Shown: one piece after another, positions 9,952 to 25,800 of the stretch
How the letters are laid out: each line of letters opens with the position of its first letter
How positions within the stretch are numbered: the first letter of the stretch is position 1
Assembly (NCBI GenBank): GCA_907165135.1
Contig: OU015568.1
Span: 10,300,501-10,364,500, forward strand
From: Oikopleura dioica
Taxonomy: Eukaryota > Chordata > Appendicularia > Copelata > Oikopleuridae
Direction of reading: 5' to 3'
Length of the DNA stretch: 64,000 bases
Notes under the pieces: generated by a model
Told to the model about the DNA's origin: nothing
The model's input: the letters and a program-made list of their open reading frames with translations, nothing else
Databases searched by the model: none
Translations under genes and position numbers: made by a program

Positions 9952-12104
9952 TTATTTCTTCGTGAAGAAAGAAGATATCTTGGCTTGACCAGCAGAAGGA
10001 GTAGACTTGCGTTTTTGTGAAATTATCTTGCGCGATGGTGTGAGCTTTTTCGGGGAAGCTTTTACAGGCGATTTCTTGGACACGAAAACAATCTCGTCGG
10101 AGTTCTTCTCTTCCTTTACTTCTTCTTTTTGAGAAGCTGTTTTATTGGCTTCTTTTGAAAGAAAAAGCTTATCGAAACTGGATAGATCCGGCTTTGGTGC
10201 TTCTTCTTTTGGCTTCAAGGGACGAGATGCCGACAGAAATTCCTCGTCTCCAGCAAATAAATCGTCGAGAAATTTAGATTTTGTTGGAGGAGTTATGCTT
10301 CGAGAAGAGCTTTGAGTATCAGAAACGGAGCCAACCGAGGATTCTCTAAAGTTATCGTGAGGTTTACACACTTGAAATAAGTTAAAATAATTAAACGAAG
10401 AAATCAGACGAAAGAAATTCATAAAATCAAGCAAGCGTAAAACTGGCCCAGTTGAAAACAGAATAAACAGAAAATAAAGTACCTGAAGTATTTACTACGC
10501 ATTTCAGCATCTGGCGTTTCCACCGTTTTTCGTCCGGGCACGACCGATTTGAACGATTTTCGGCAATCATTTGAGACTGGCAAGAGGCTTTCGCTGCCCA
10601 TGGCTTTTGTGATGTCCAAGCGCCACGATTTGTCAGGCTTGAATTCCTTCTTTCGGATGCCTCCGTCGTGGTCGCTTTTTCGTTTCAGCGAAGTCGCAGT
10701 TTTAGGCGATTGAACAATCATCGGATTGTCTTTTGCCTCCATTTTCACTTCCGCTTTGCCCCCGACGGCCTCTAGAATATTCAAATTCTTTTCTTGCAGC
10801 GACTTTCGAACATCTTCAATCGTCTTGATCGAGCCACATTGAGGATAGTCAGCGTCCGATTTTCCTTCTGGATAGGGTTGAAACGGCTGCACGGACTTAT
10901 TTTTTGTGTCAACAATCAGCTGGTAGTAAAATGTGTCCTCCGCATCGGTTATCTTTTCGGCCGTGTTTGGCTCCCACTTTGCTTTCGAACGGTTCAAAAA
11001 TAATGAGGCTAAGTAAAGATTGACAGAAGGACGGATTGAGGGCAGTGATAAGCGCTTCCGACAATTTAAGACATTCGAGATTTCATTTTTCATGTGAAAG
11101 TAAAATGAGTGCTTTTAAAAACTGCTTTATTGCAGATGCTGTTCGACCATATTTTTTGAACACTGCCTAATTGTTTTGAATTAAAATAAGAGTTCTTTTT
11201 CTCCATAATCGCTTTCAACGAGTGATCATCCTGTTCAAACGCACGCACAAGCAGTTTTATAGACGTCTTCAGTCCAAAACCAGGAATTCCTTTCGGAAAA
11301 TAATCGCAGCCCTGCATTATGCAAGCATATCTAAGCCATCGCAGCTTATCATCAAATTTTTCTAATTCTTTGACGGAGTCAATTTTGTTTTGATCGACGA
11401 TTTGGCATTTTCCGTCGTCTTGTAGTTTTGTGATGAGACGCTTGGTTCCGAAAATGAACAGATCGGAGTCCTCTTTAAAAAAGTTCAAAAATGAAAATAG
11501 ATAAGAGATGAAATTAGATCATGCTTTACTGTGATAGTAGGAACTTTTCCTGTAATAACTGCATCAACTCGTTTTTCACGTGAAAGCCAGGCCAATTGCG
11601 CATCCGCTTCATACGGCGCCGTAATGACCATGTATCCCTTCTCTCTGCACATGCTCTTGACGCCTTGAGTAATTTCCGGGGAGATGCGAATCGCTTGGAT
11701 GAAGAAATTCCACGAGCTTTGATTATTCTTCAACGCCTCAATTGCTTTCTGTCGATTTTCCTCGCGACGGGCCCGGCGAGTTTCGTTCGTTGCTTTTTTC
11801 GATGGAAGTTTTTCGCCGTCAAAGACGCAGATTGGAGTGATATTGAATTTTTTCAAAAGCTCGAGTCGCTTGAGACAGAAAGCATTGATTTCTACAAGAG
11901 TAAAAATGAAGTTGAAATCAAGGAAGACTCCCTACTTTCTGATGGTCTTTCTGGATTCATAACGACGCCTTGTGCATCTTGAACTGCTCCTCTATGCACC
12001 CAGCAGGGCATATCCACTGCCACAACTTGTCCCCTTATCGCTTTGAGCGTCTGTATTTTATCCACGCATGGTTTTATGAATTCATAGAGTCCGGAAATTC
12101 CCAT
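9952..12104 (-). CDS. EXO1: exonuclease 1
   Basis: Starts MGISGLYEFIKPCVDKI with VVAVDMPCWVHRGA (N-nuclease), followed by CVFDGEKLPSKK and APYEADAQLAWLSREKRVD. It continues with DSDLFIFGTK and GCDYFPKGIPGFGLK (helix-hairpin-helix): the FEN1/XPG nuclease order typical of EXO1, acting in mismatch repair and end resection. A low-complexity Lys/Ser-rich tail follows. The extreme C-terminus QAKISSFFTKK is a textbook PCNA-binding PIP box (Q-x-x-I-x-x-F-F). The exon join that restores the TEDSD metal site uses a GA-AG intron (11549..11473), although a canonical alternative would give TGKDSD. A TTTTAG tract lies 3 bases before the ATG. Confidence 0.94.
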
Positions 12105-12737
12105 TGCCTAAAATCTAAAAATATTGAATTATATAAAAGCACTGATGTTTTTCATGAAAGGTTGTTTTCAAAGGAACGGGAATCTTTTGGAGCGAATATA
12201 ATAAAATAATAAAACTACAAAGGCAGAAAGTGAGAGTAGAAGTGCAATCGTTGTTAATAGAAGAATGGGTTCTAGGAAAAAACTGAATGAAAGAGAATAA
12301 AAATGCATTTCGATGCATTTTGAGAAGGAAAACTGATAATGAAAGAAGTACGTTAATTTTTAGTTAAATTTCTTGCGAAAAAATGGCTCAAATGGCTAGA
12401 ATTAAACTAAAACTACAGAATATAACTAATAACACATAAATCGGAAAAATAACACACATAAAACACTGAACTTTGTTTACGATGTATTTAAATTAATATT
12501 TAATAAGGTTTTGTATAACTAATACAGTAAGAGAAATTCTTATCTTCGTTCATATTTTTGGAAAGAGGATGCTTTTTTTTTTCTTCAGGTAGTGCTGGAA
12601 GCAGAAGTTTGGAAGTAGAACTCGTTAAGTTTTTTTTGTTATTCGATCAGATCACCAGCTGATCAATTGCTCGCTTCTTGTTCGGCGAGAGTAAGAGTTA
12701 TTTTTTGGAACTGTAATTAGGAAGAAGGGCTGAAGCT
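12105..12737. other. intergenic, PAK 3' region and EXO1 upstream region
   Basis: AT-rich, with poly-A/T runs and an AATATTTAATAAG stretch around 12500. No ORF or RNA gene that I can support. Probably holds the PAK 3' UTR on the minus strand. Confidence 0.4.
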
Positions 12738-16573
<3,836 letters not shown>

Positions 16574-17015
16574 TGGGAGACAACAAGGACTCTACTCAGA
16601 ACAAAATCACAATCTCACAACGCGTGCTGCAAAACGAACGCCCTGCTTCCACTTTTTCTTTGTTGCATATCTGAAACAATAAAAATTCGGAGAGAGATAG
16701 GCACTAATCGTCTAATCCGACTGTATCCTGCTGTTAAAACAATTGTGTATTGATTTTCGTCTGCTTGAGACACATTTTATTTTTGAACCATTGTGGAGAA
16801 TTCAGAATCGGGGCTAACGTGCGAGGAGACGGTTGAGTGGGGGATGGTTGAGTTTTATATTTATTGGAGAACGGGGGACATTGATCAGGGGCAAGGGGGG
16901 TGGTTGATTATTGAACGTAGTAGGACACCAGAAAGATGGGTTATATTTAGATGAGATATGAAATTTCGATGCACAGAAATTTAACCTAGATGGATGAAAT
17001 TAAATTAAAATTAAC
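16574..17015. other. intergenic, eIF3A 3' region / PAK upstream
   Basis: About 440 bp. The eIF3A side holds a G-rich stretch around 16830-16920 in plus orientation. No additional gene supported. Confidence 0.4.
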
Positions 17016-20000
17016 CTAACGGCGTTTGCCAACTGCAGTGCTCCAGCCATCAGACTCGGCAGGAGGCGCGTCACGCTTAGGAGATGGCTCGCGACGTGGT
17101 GGGGCACCACGGGGCTAGAATATGTTAACTTTAGAAAAAATATCACTTTCTTACCTCATCTCGGCGATCGTCCCGTCGCCAAGCAGGTGGTCCATCTCGT
17201 CGAGGCGGAGAACCTCCTCGTCGCGGTGGCGAGGCACCTCGTCGTGGGGGAGGGCCTCGATCATCCCGTGGACCTGCTCGCCAGGCGCCTTCTGATCTTG
17301 GTGGCGAGAATCGTCGGCGAGGTGGGGAACCTCCTCGTCTCGGTGGAGAGCCTCCGCGTCGTGGAGGAGACATTCGTCGTCCAGGTGGACCTCGTGGTGG
17401 GGAAAATCGTCTTGGAGGCGATCGTCGACCTGGAGAGAAGCGTCGTGGGCCTGGTCCATCTCGTCGTGGAGGCGAGTATGGTCGTCGGCCACCTGGCGAT
17501 GGTGATCGTCGACGAGGAGAGAATCGTCGGGGACCTGGTCCATCTCGAGGTGGTCCGTCCCGTCGAGGAGAGAATCGTCGAGGTGGAGATCGACGGCCGG
17601 GAGATGGGCCTCTTCTCCAAGCACCGCCTCCTCGGCCAGGAGATGGAGATCGACGAGCACCGAATGAACGGATGGGTGGTCCGCGGCGGTCGGGCGAGGG
17701 TCCTCGTCTTGGCGGGGATCGACGGCCAGGGGAGCCTCTTCGGGGAGGAGAGCCTCCACGTCGCCAAGGACCAGCACCTCCGGGCGATGGAGATCGTCTT
17801 CGGTCGAAACCTCCTGGTGGTCGATAACGATCGTCTCGAGGTGGGCTTCGTTTACGCATTCGCTCCTCTTCTGCTTGAAAATTTATGACTTTGCTAAGAA
17901 ATAAGACTTTACCTTCGCGTCGGGCGGCTTCCCTTCGTCGTTCTTCTTCGGCGGCCTCGATTTCTTCTAAAAAATAAATAAGACTTGAGAAAAGAAAAAT
18001 AATCTTACTTTGTCGACGGGCCTCGGCTTCTTCTTCCTTTCGTCGAATTTCTTCTTTTCGGCATTCTTCAAGCCATTCTTCGCGTCGTTCTGCGATTCGG
18101 TCTTGTCTTCTTTGTTCAAGACGGATCTTTCGTTCGGCTGCAACCTCCGCATCGAAGGCTTTCTTCTTCTTTTCGTAGAGCTCTCGTCGCTCTCGCTAAA
18201 ACACATTTAGATCCATTTGGCAGTCGTTTCTGTATACCTTGAGCTTTTCTTTGAAACCTGCAGCATCTTCTGACATAAAAGACAGTCGTTGCTTCGTCGC
18301 CAAATCATTTTCCCAGTCAGATCGCATTTGTTGCATTCGGACGTCTTCCATTTCCTCCATGAGGAGTCGAGTCTTGGCAGCTTGCTCTCGATTGTACTCC
18401 TCCATTTTGGGAATCTCAGCGAGTCGCTTCGCTCGTTCGAAGTAATCAAACTATAATTTACGATAAGAAAAATGCTTTATCAAATTCAAACTTACGCTAC
18501 GCTCGACCTTCTTGAGCTTTTCTTGGTCTTCACGCTTGATTTCCTTGAATTTCTTGACTCGCTCCTGGAAGAGCTCGTTCAAGTCAACAGTCAGCAGCAT
18601 CTCAGCTGTGAGATCAGAGAACAGCTTCGCACCAAGTTCAGACTTGCGCATGCTCTCGAGCTTTTCACGAGCCTGTCGGAGTTGCTCAGCCTTCTCTTCT
18701 TCTGTCTTTCGGAGAGCTTCCAATCGATCTCGGTCTCGCTTTTCTTTATCAGCGATTTCCTTCTCCTTATCAGCCTTGTCTCGGGCTTTCTTTTCTCGCT
18801 CACGGGTGGCTCGCTCTCGAACTTCAGTTTCACACTCTTCAATGCGCTCTTCGATTTCATCTCGTCGGTTCTTGAGTCGGTTGGACTCTCGGGATCGTGC
18901 CTTGATGTAAGCGGCATAGTTGTTCGTTCGGCGCTTGATCGTAAGTTTCTGCTCCTCATCAGACTTGAGCTGGATGATGGCCATTTCGAGGACTCGCGAG
19001 AGATCGTTCAGACGGTTGGAGATCCATTCATTTTGGGTGTCAGTTCTTGAAGCAGTCAAAGGATCAATGGACATTTCGTCATCGACGTAGAGTGGTGCGG
19101 GGTCGGATTCTCGGCCAAAGTTGATGATGTCCTTTGAATGATCAATTCGGACGCGGAGCTGACCGATTCGAGAAGCATCGACGATCATTCGCTCAACTTC
19201 TTGTCGAGACATGTCGGGGAGAAGCTTGATAAGCTTGGGGAACTTGACAGTCATGTAGATCTTGGAGACCTGGATCAGAATTCGAGAAGCCATCACGTTC
19301 TTGATTTTCTGAGCGTAGAGAGCGTGGTACTCTCGCATACGCTCGGACTCGTGATTTTCAAGCCATTTGAGGATGTCCTCGACTTCGCCCTTCATCTTCA
19401 AAGAGCCTTCTTCGGTCTCGAGAAGCTCGTAAAGTCGGACGAGCTGCTTTGGGATGATTCGCAGAACGCCATATCGAGAGATCATGTCGGTCATGAGAGA
19501 AGCACGAGTTGGGGTTCGCTCAAGCTCAAGGAGACGAGCCATCTTCTGATGCTTTTCGACTAGAGCATTTTCGATGTCGAGCATCTTTCCGAGACCGTGC
19601 TTGACCGATGTGATGGGGATGGACATGGTCGAGATAAGCATCATCGAGGCAAGGGTGGAGAGCTCTTGCTGAGACAGATTCTTCCGAAGATCACGAGTGA
19701 GCTTGAAGAGCTTATGTCGGGTGCAAGCATGGAAGAGATGCATGTTGGCTTTCATGAAGACAACACCGAGCTTGGTATAGAACTCAGCGAGTTTACCAGG
19801 GTGTGGTTGTCGCTTCGGGATGTTCATCAAGTAGTGAATATCCTCAACAGCCTTGAAGGCTTCTTGCCAGAGTTCGATTTTGATGCCGAAATCCAGCTGG
19901 GCGATTCGGATGTCCAAATGAATAGCTTGAGACTCGGGATTCTGGAGGGAAATCGCAGTCGCGGCGTTCTTACCCTTGGTTCCTCGAGTGATCTGGTTCA

Positions 20001-20720
20001 AATGGCTTCGGAGAGTGTCGGAAAGTCGTCGGAACTCGTTCTTTCGATCGTACTTGACACAGAAGGTCATAGCGAGCTTGGCAATATCTTGGTAGAGTCG
20101 CTCGACTGGCTTGTTGTTTCGGAGAAGGTCCAAGCAGTTTCTGTACGCGTCCCAGAGGAACTTGATCCATGGCACAAGGATTTCGATGTTGGCTCGATCT
20201 TGGGTATCTTCGCCGGTGACAGCGCCGAGCATCATGTCTTCAGGAGTCATAGGAACTTCCAAATCCTCAATCGCAGCGAGAGTCTCGCTATCAGCTTCTT
20301 CCGACGCATCGACGCCGCCCATTGCAATCTTGCGCTCAAGAGCGAGCTTCTTACTTTCTTCCTGAGCCTGCTTGACGCGGGCCTCAGCCTTCGACAAATA
20401 CTTTCGGACGACGTATTCGAGACTTTGAACATTCATCGTGTGGCAAGTGAGCTTGTACTGGAACAGCGACTCTTTTGCTGCTTTTGAGTCCTTCAACTGG
20501 ACGTTTAAGTCGATCAGGGTTTCCATAATCTGTTCATGGACCTAAGAACGCATGAGTCTTCGTTGGTTTAAAAAGAAGCGAGTACCTTGGTCCAATTTCG
20601 ATGTCGCTTACTCTTGATGACATCGATGAGAACTTCCTGGGCCGACTTGGGCTTCTGGACGACCAGAAACTCCTGTGCCTTTTTGAGAGCATTCTCAGGA
20701 CGCTGAAAATGCTCAGGCAT
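17016..20720 (-). CDS. EIF3A: eukaryotic translation initiation factor 3 subunit A
   Basis: The ATG at 20720 gives [20 protein letters not shown]; exon 1 (20720..20586) joins in phase to a 2-kb exon. PCI/PINT region about residues 310-520 ([58 protein letters not shown]). Long Glu/Lys/Arg coiled coil after residue 580 ([20 protein letters not shown]). The next exons carry [19 protein letters not shown]. The C-terminal exon (17859..17151) is an Arg/Pro/Ser repeat domain built on [12 protein letters not shown] and RFSPRR. The protein ends [13 protein letters not shown], like the GGW...KR end of other eIF3a proteins. Scaffold of the eIF3 complex on the 40S subunit. The repeat type differs from the DRGPRR repeats of vertebrates. 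Confidence 0.95.
17151..17859 (-). repeat. Arg/Ser/Pro repeat-coding tract in eIF3A
   Basis: Degenerate 12-24 nt repeats (plus-strand units around gatcgtcgacgagg and cctcgtcgtggagg) encode [15 protein letters not shown] units. The low-complexity sequence leaves most of the other frames open on both strands, producing large spurious ORFs. Confidence 0.8.
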
Positions 20721-21137
20721 CCTGAATATCATACAATTGTTAGTAACTCCTTTTGGAACAGATATAAAATAACTCTTAGTGTCACAAGTAGTTTTAGAAC
20801 AGACAGGGCTTGAGCTCGGACAGGAGAAATAGAAAGGAAACGATCAATGAAGAAAATTATTTCAATAGTAAATATTTTCAAAAAAGAGAAAACTATAGTA
20901 AAAATCGGGAAATCGCAACTAGCCTGGAAAATTTTTCACAGCTTTTTTATGTTGTTTTTGCATTTTTCATTAAAATATTACCGTTTAGTTTTCACGTGTA
21001 TGTTTGTGTGTACGCGTATTCAGAATAGAATAATTGGTTGAAAAGGCATTTAGTAAATGAAAAAATAAATGCGGTAATCGAAATAGTAAATGAGTCCACA
21101 GAAAACTAATGCGCAAAAATTTTTAACAAAAAATCGT
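20721..21137. other. intergenic, eIF3A upstream region
   Basis: AT-rich, with no supported gene. The eIF3A mRNA start or trans-splice site should lie close to 20725-20780. Confidence 0.35.
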
Positions 21138-21335
21138 TTATTGAACGGTGTTTCGAACGGGGATCACAATTTCGCCGGGATCTTTGTCCCCAGGGCCGTA
21201 ATACAGCTCCTCTTCTCCGATTCCTCTGATGACTACCGAGCAATGCTCCGTTCTCTGGCGCATCGGGGGCCCGAAGAGTTCCATGTAATGTTGTGGGGGT
21301 CCAAACAAGTCCAATCGCGGGGGCCCGTACCTCAA
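21138..21335 (-). CDS. possible terminal exon with repeated LFGPP motif
   Basis: The minus strand reads YGPPRLDLFGPPQHYMELFG then PPMRQRTE, a triple xGPP repeat, followed by HCSVVIRGIGEEELYYGPGD and VIPVRNTVQ. The stop overlaps an AATAAA polyadenylation signal (CAATAAACG), which supports a genuine 3' end. The exon probably opens at the AG acceptor near 21337. No start codon or upstream exon was resolved (an ATG at about 21412 does not join in phase). The other two frames of this GC-rich patch are also open, so confidence is limited. Confidence 0.38.
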   Translation of the reverse strand: MRYGPPRLDLFGPPQHYMELFGPPMRQRTEHCSVVIRGIGEEELYYGPGDKDPGEIVIPVRNTVQ

Positions 21336-21495
21336 TGAAAACGTAAATGACTCATCAAATATGACTCAGAGCAGTGGCGCTAGGCACGTACGCTACTACA
21401 GTTATCTTTCATCCCTCTTTTAAAAAACGTTGCTAATACGGGTATTAATTAACTCGAAAATAAAGCTCGATTGAGAAAAAACATTTTTTAGTAAT

Positions 21496-22178
21496 TCACT
21501 TTTTAGGCTTAGACTTCGTTTTTTGCTTCTTCTCCTCTGATTCTGCTTCTGTAGGCTCGACCACGGGGGCTTCATTCTTTGGCGATCCAGGAAGATTCTC
21601 CGAAAGGACTTCCTCTCGTTCGCGTTCGCTTTGGATATCACTGTGGTTGACCTGAATGCGAATTCTATTTTTTCTAGAGAAAACGAGAGTCTTTTACCTC
21701 CAAATGTCGCGTTGGAGTTCCTTTTCGTTTTCTTTTGTTAGGCCTGGCAGAGTGTTCGGAATTAGCGACAGAGGCAGGAGAGTCGGTTTGTCTTACGTTG
21801 CTGATATTCTGAAGTCAAAACTAAAAGGGCTACTTTTCGCATAAAAATTACATTTTCGGAAGTAGAGTCTTTTGTACTCATTTCGTCATCTTCCTTCATT
21901 GGTTCGGCTGTTTCTTCTTCACCAGCTTCAGAGCGAGTACCTTCGACAGGCTCCTCTTCACCAAGAGGTGAGTCCTCGTTGTCTTCACCATCTTTTTCAC
22001 TTTCTTTTGAATGCTCATCATAATGTACTGGGGTTTCTTCCGATTCGACTGGTGTCTCTTCCTCCGATTTAGTCTCCATTTCCATCGGTTCGTCTGGATT
22101 AGAGGCTTTCTCAGCTTCAGAACTCTCTACTGGAGAAGTTTCCTCAGGAGCTATAGCCTCTGGTTCTGACGCTTCCAT
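21496..22178 (-). CDS. acidic, probably nuclear protein
   Basis: The ATG at 22178 (ATTCAG tract upstream) starts MEASEPEAIAPEETSPVESS. The first exon is almost entirely Glu/Ser/Pro-rich. It is joined through GTAATT...TTCAG to ISNVRQTDSPASVANS and a bipartite basic patch NKRKRKGTPTRHLE, then through GTAAAAG...TTCAG to an acidic exon ending EEKKQKTKSKPKK. About 195 residues, intrinsically disordered, with likely nuclear localisation signals. No domain or family is recognised. It lies between GAK and eIF3A on the same strand. Confidence 0.7.
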
Positions 22179-22872
22179 TATTAGTAAATCTGAATTCGCT
22201 ATTTTTCGTTTTCAAGTTTTATTGAATATAAATGTTTATTTGAACAATTATCTCGCTTATTATTGCACATAAGTATAGAGAAAAAAGCAGTAGGAAAAAT
22301 AAAACACGCGATAAAATAAAATAATGAATTGGTAACGAAAAAAATAGTTATATCTTCTTTTGATGATAGATAGGGAGTATGAAGAGAGGGAATAGTAGTT
22401 TGATATAAGAACGAGAAAAAAGCTTCTTATTTTTGGATGATGAAAAATAGTCTTTATAAATAAATATTGTTCTTTATGTTTTGTTTTGAGATTGCATATG
22501 GTACAAAATTGAAGAAATTTTCTGCAGATTCAACGTATTGAACATTTTTATCATGGTTTCTTGTTTGCGAAAGCAATCCGACTTGTTTATGGTGTAATAA
22601 AAGCTTTTTATTAGGTTGATGCAAAAAATGAAAAAAAAAACGGCTACGAAGATACTTCTACTTTGATAAGGGAAAGGTTCATCTTGAGCAATAAGGAAGT
22701 TAAGGAAGATGCTGATTTGGCACGCAGAATATGAAAAAATAGTCTACTAAAGATAGAATTCTTCTAGCGCTTTCTCTCTAGAATAATAGGAAATAGGGAT
22801 TTTCGAGCTGAATGACGATGACGCATTTTGAAAAACTGGGCGAACAAGTGTTCAGGTGTTGAAGTGCATTTT
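22179..22872. other. intergenic, GAK/acidic protein
   Basis: About 700 bp, strongly AT-rich with A-runs. No ORF supported. Probably the GAK 3' UTR plus spacer. Confidence 0.4.
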
Positions 22873-25800
22873 TTACATCGAGGGGTTCTCTTCGAACTTC
22901 GTATACGACTCAGATAGTTGCATAAAAATAGCTCTGGCGAGTTTCTCGTGCTCTCCGCCTGTGTGCTTATCCGGGTGCACGACGAGACAGGCTCGTCGAT
23001 ACGATTTCTTTACAGCGACAGGCTGACGATTAAATATTAATCCCCAAGTTTTTTTCCTCGTTTTGTTACCTGTAAAATTTCGCCGACAGAGATTGGCTTC
23101 CAAGTGTTGCCCTCCCAGAGGACATCTTGAAGCGAGGCAATTAATGCTCTTACATTTGCCTCTTTGCCCTTGGCCCAAGTCTCTACTTTCACATCGATTG
23201 GATCTCGATATTTGTTTTCAGTCTCGCGCTAAGCAGATGCGGCGTTAAATAACATCCGTAAGTAAATAAATTACCTTCATGTCGCCCATTTTCCTATTCT
23301 TTTCCGCCGATTTTTGACCAATATTGCCGAAGCCAGAAAGCAGGTCGTCAAAAGCGCCACCCTTCTTGGCACCAGAAGCTTGACCATTTGTTTGGGCAGA
23401 AGGAGGCTGTTGTGCTTTGGTTTGTTGCTGTTTGTAAGCATTTACGTTCGTCTGAAAGGATGCCGATTTACACTGATGCCGATAAAGAAGACGAAGTTAC
23501 CTGCATGTACGCATTCGGATTCCACCCGCCTGAAGCCTGTCCGGGATTTGCTGCTGGTCTTGTTTGGAATGTGGCTCCCCAAGCACCGCCAGCCATTCCT
23601 GCTGACTGCTGCTGCTGTTGTGGTTGTCTATATTGCTGTTGTTGCTGCTGTTGTTGTGGACGAGTGGGTTGAAATCCAGCAGCCATGTTGTTTGATCCAT
23701 TCATTTGGTTCATCGAAGGCTTTGGAAGAGAGCTACCCATGGAAGTTAAGTTGGCAAATGGATCGTAAGATTGTTGACTTTGTTGCTGAGATTGCTGCAT
23801 GTTCGAAAAGTTTGCTCGGCTTGCACCAGCGCTGCTTGATAGAATATTTGAGGCGCTCCAGTCGCCCATAAGATCTGGTCCGTCATCTTTTTTCTGAGGG
23901 GCTAGAAATTGAATTTGAAAATTTATACAGGAGTCTTGAAGTAGTACCTGGGGCCATAGGATCAAAGGCATTGGGCGTATTGTTGTTCGTTGGAGTCCTT
24001 TGCTCCCATTGAGAAAAGGGATCATAGTTTTTATCGGCCGTTGAAGCAGCTGGTTGCGATGCAGGTTGAGAAGGAGCAGAATTCATTCCTCCAAGAAGAT
24101 CAGCGACCGGTGCACTCTGAGCTGGAGCTGCTTGTGCGACAGGCTCTGACGGTTTTGGTGCTAAGAAAACGATGATAAGAAGTGTAATGATTAAGAGAAT
24201 CAAAAACCTGACGACCAATCAAGAGTGTCAAAAAAGTTAGCGTCCTGTGCTGGTGCTTGCGCCGGAGCAGCTTGTGGCTCTGGCTGCTTTGACACTACTG
24301 GCTCGGGATCGGGATCAAACGTCTGGTAGGACGGCTCGTCTCTACCACGATCATGATCGTTGAAGTCAGAGTATGGATTGAACTCCTGCGGAGCCTACAG
24401 AATAGTTTTTACTTTGATGACAAATAAATTTTGAAAAAGAAAATGATGAGAAATTAATCCAACAGCACCTGAGAGTGCTTTGGTCCCGATCGCGGGATAT
24501 TGATTCCATTCTTTCGTAACTGGTGGTCCCATCCTTTTTGCTCGGCGAACTCAGCCGCACTGCCCACAGCGTCGTTAATACCTGACTTGAGTTTCGAGAA
24601 AAGACCGGAGCCGATTTTGGCAGCTTTGTTGAGCGCCGAACCAGCCTAAAGATAAGAATAGTTTCGTTTAATCCAAAAATTTTTTTTTAAAACACCCTAG
24701 GTAGTAAAATATCTCGTCTATAGTTAGCACCAGTTGTAAAGTGAAATTTAGTCACCTATCAAACCTTTTTCTTATTCCAGTATTGTGCCTGCTTACGTCT
24801 TTTTAAAGAAATCATGTAAATATCGTCAGATAACTTACCTGCTCGCCAAAGGATGAGCTATTCGACATTCCCTGCTGATCGGGAGAAGGAGAAGGCGAGA
24901 ACTTAGGAGGGCTTTCTGCTCGAGCCGGCACTGGTGTTATTGGATCGCTAACAATTTATGATTGGTTTTATGATACGCGCATGGTCGAATTATACCTTCC
25001 TTGGATGTTACAATTATCCGCCACGGCTCTCAACGTATCCATAAGGTCTGGAATGTTTCCACAACGATTTCTTGGGTCCAAAACCAGGAGTTTCTTGACT
25101 ATACTCGAGAAAGGAGCATGCTCAGGTCTTGTTGAAGGCGAGTACCGTCCATTGATGATTGCTAGTTTTTCGCCGAGTTCAAAAGGATGCTTTCCTGTTG
25201 TTAGAAGCACCAGTAAACAACCCATTGCCCATAAATCCTGTCGTTTATCAATCGGAAAGTTTGAATATAAATCACATATTTCGGGAGCACGATAAGCAGG
25301 AGTTGTGCATCTTTGACTGTCTTCTTCGACTTGTGTACGCTTCATGTGATTCCACGAGTCGTCTGGAATATATGTTTCAGTCGTTACGCTGCCGAAGTCG
25401 CATAATTTCACGATGCCACCTTGAGTTAGCAGAAGGTTCTCTCCCTTGATATCTCTGTGAATATGCGGCGGGTTGAGTTTGTGAAGGGCGCCAATAGCTG
25501 ATGCAGCTTGGTACATGACTTTTGTAGTTTCGTTTCGATCTAGATATCCTCCTCTGTCTTTAAGTAAATCTGTGACTTGAACGGGGCACCATTCCATGAC
25601 AACCAAGAGCTCATCATATCCTGCAGCGTTTTTGCCAACTTGCGCAGCTTAAAAAGTCTTCAAGATTTATAAACCGACACTAGAACTTACCAGTGACAAA
25701 TCCGACGATATTCTTGTGGTTCATCTTTTTGAGAAGTCCCGCTTCTCTGATAACTTCCTTCTTTCGCTCGGGATCACTGGACAACAATCTCTTTATCGCA

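Noticed and set aside
17187-17888. 233-codon plus-strand ORF and 168-208 codon alternative minus frames
   Set aside because: All are shadows of the eIF3A Arg/Ser/Pro repeat; only one minus frame continues through flanking exons.
18472-20487. Long plus-strand ORFs (132-296 codons) opposite eIF3A
   Set aside because: Mirror frames of a highly conserved coding exon on the minus strand.
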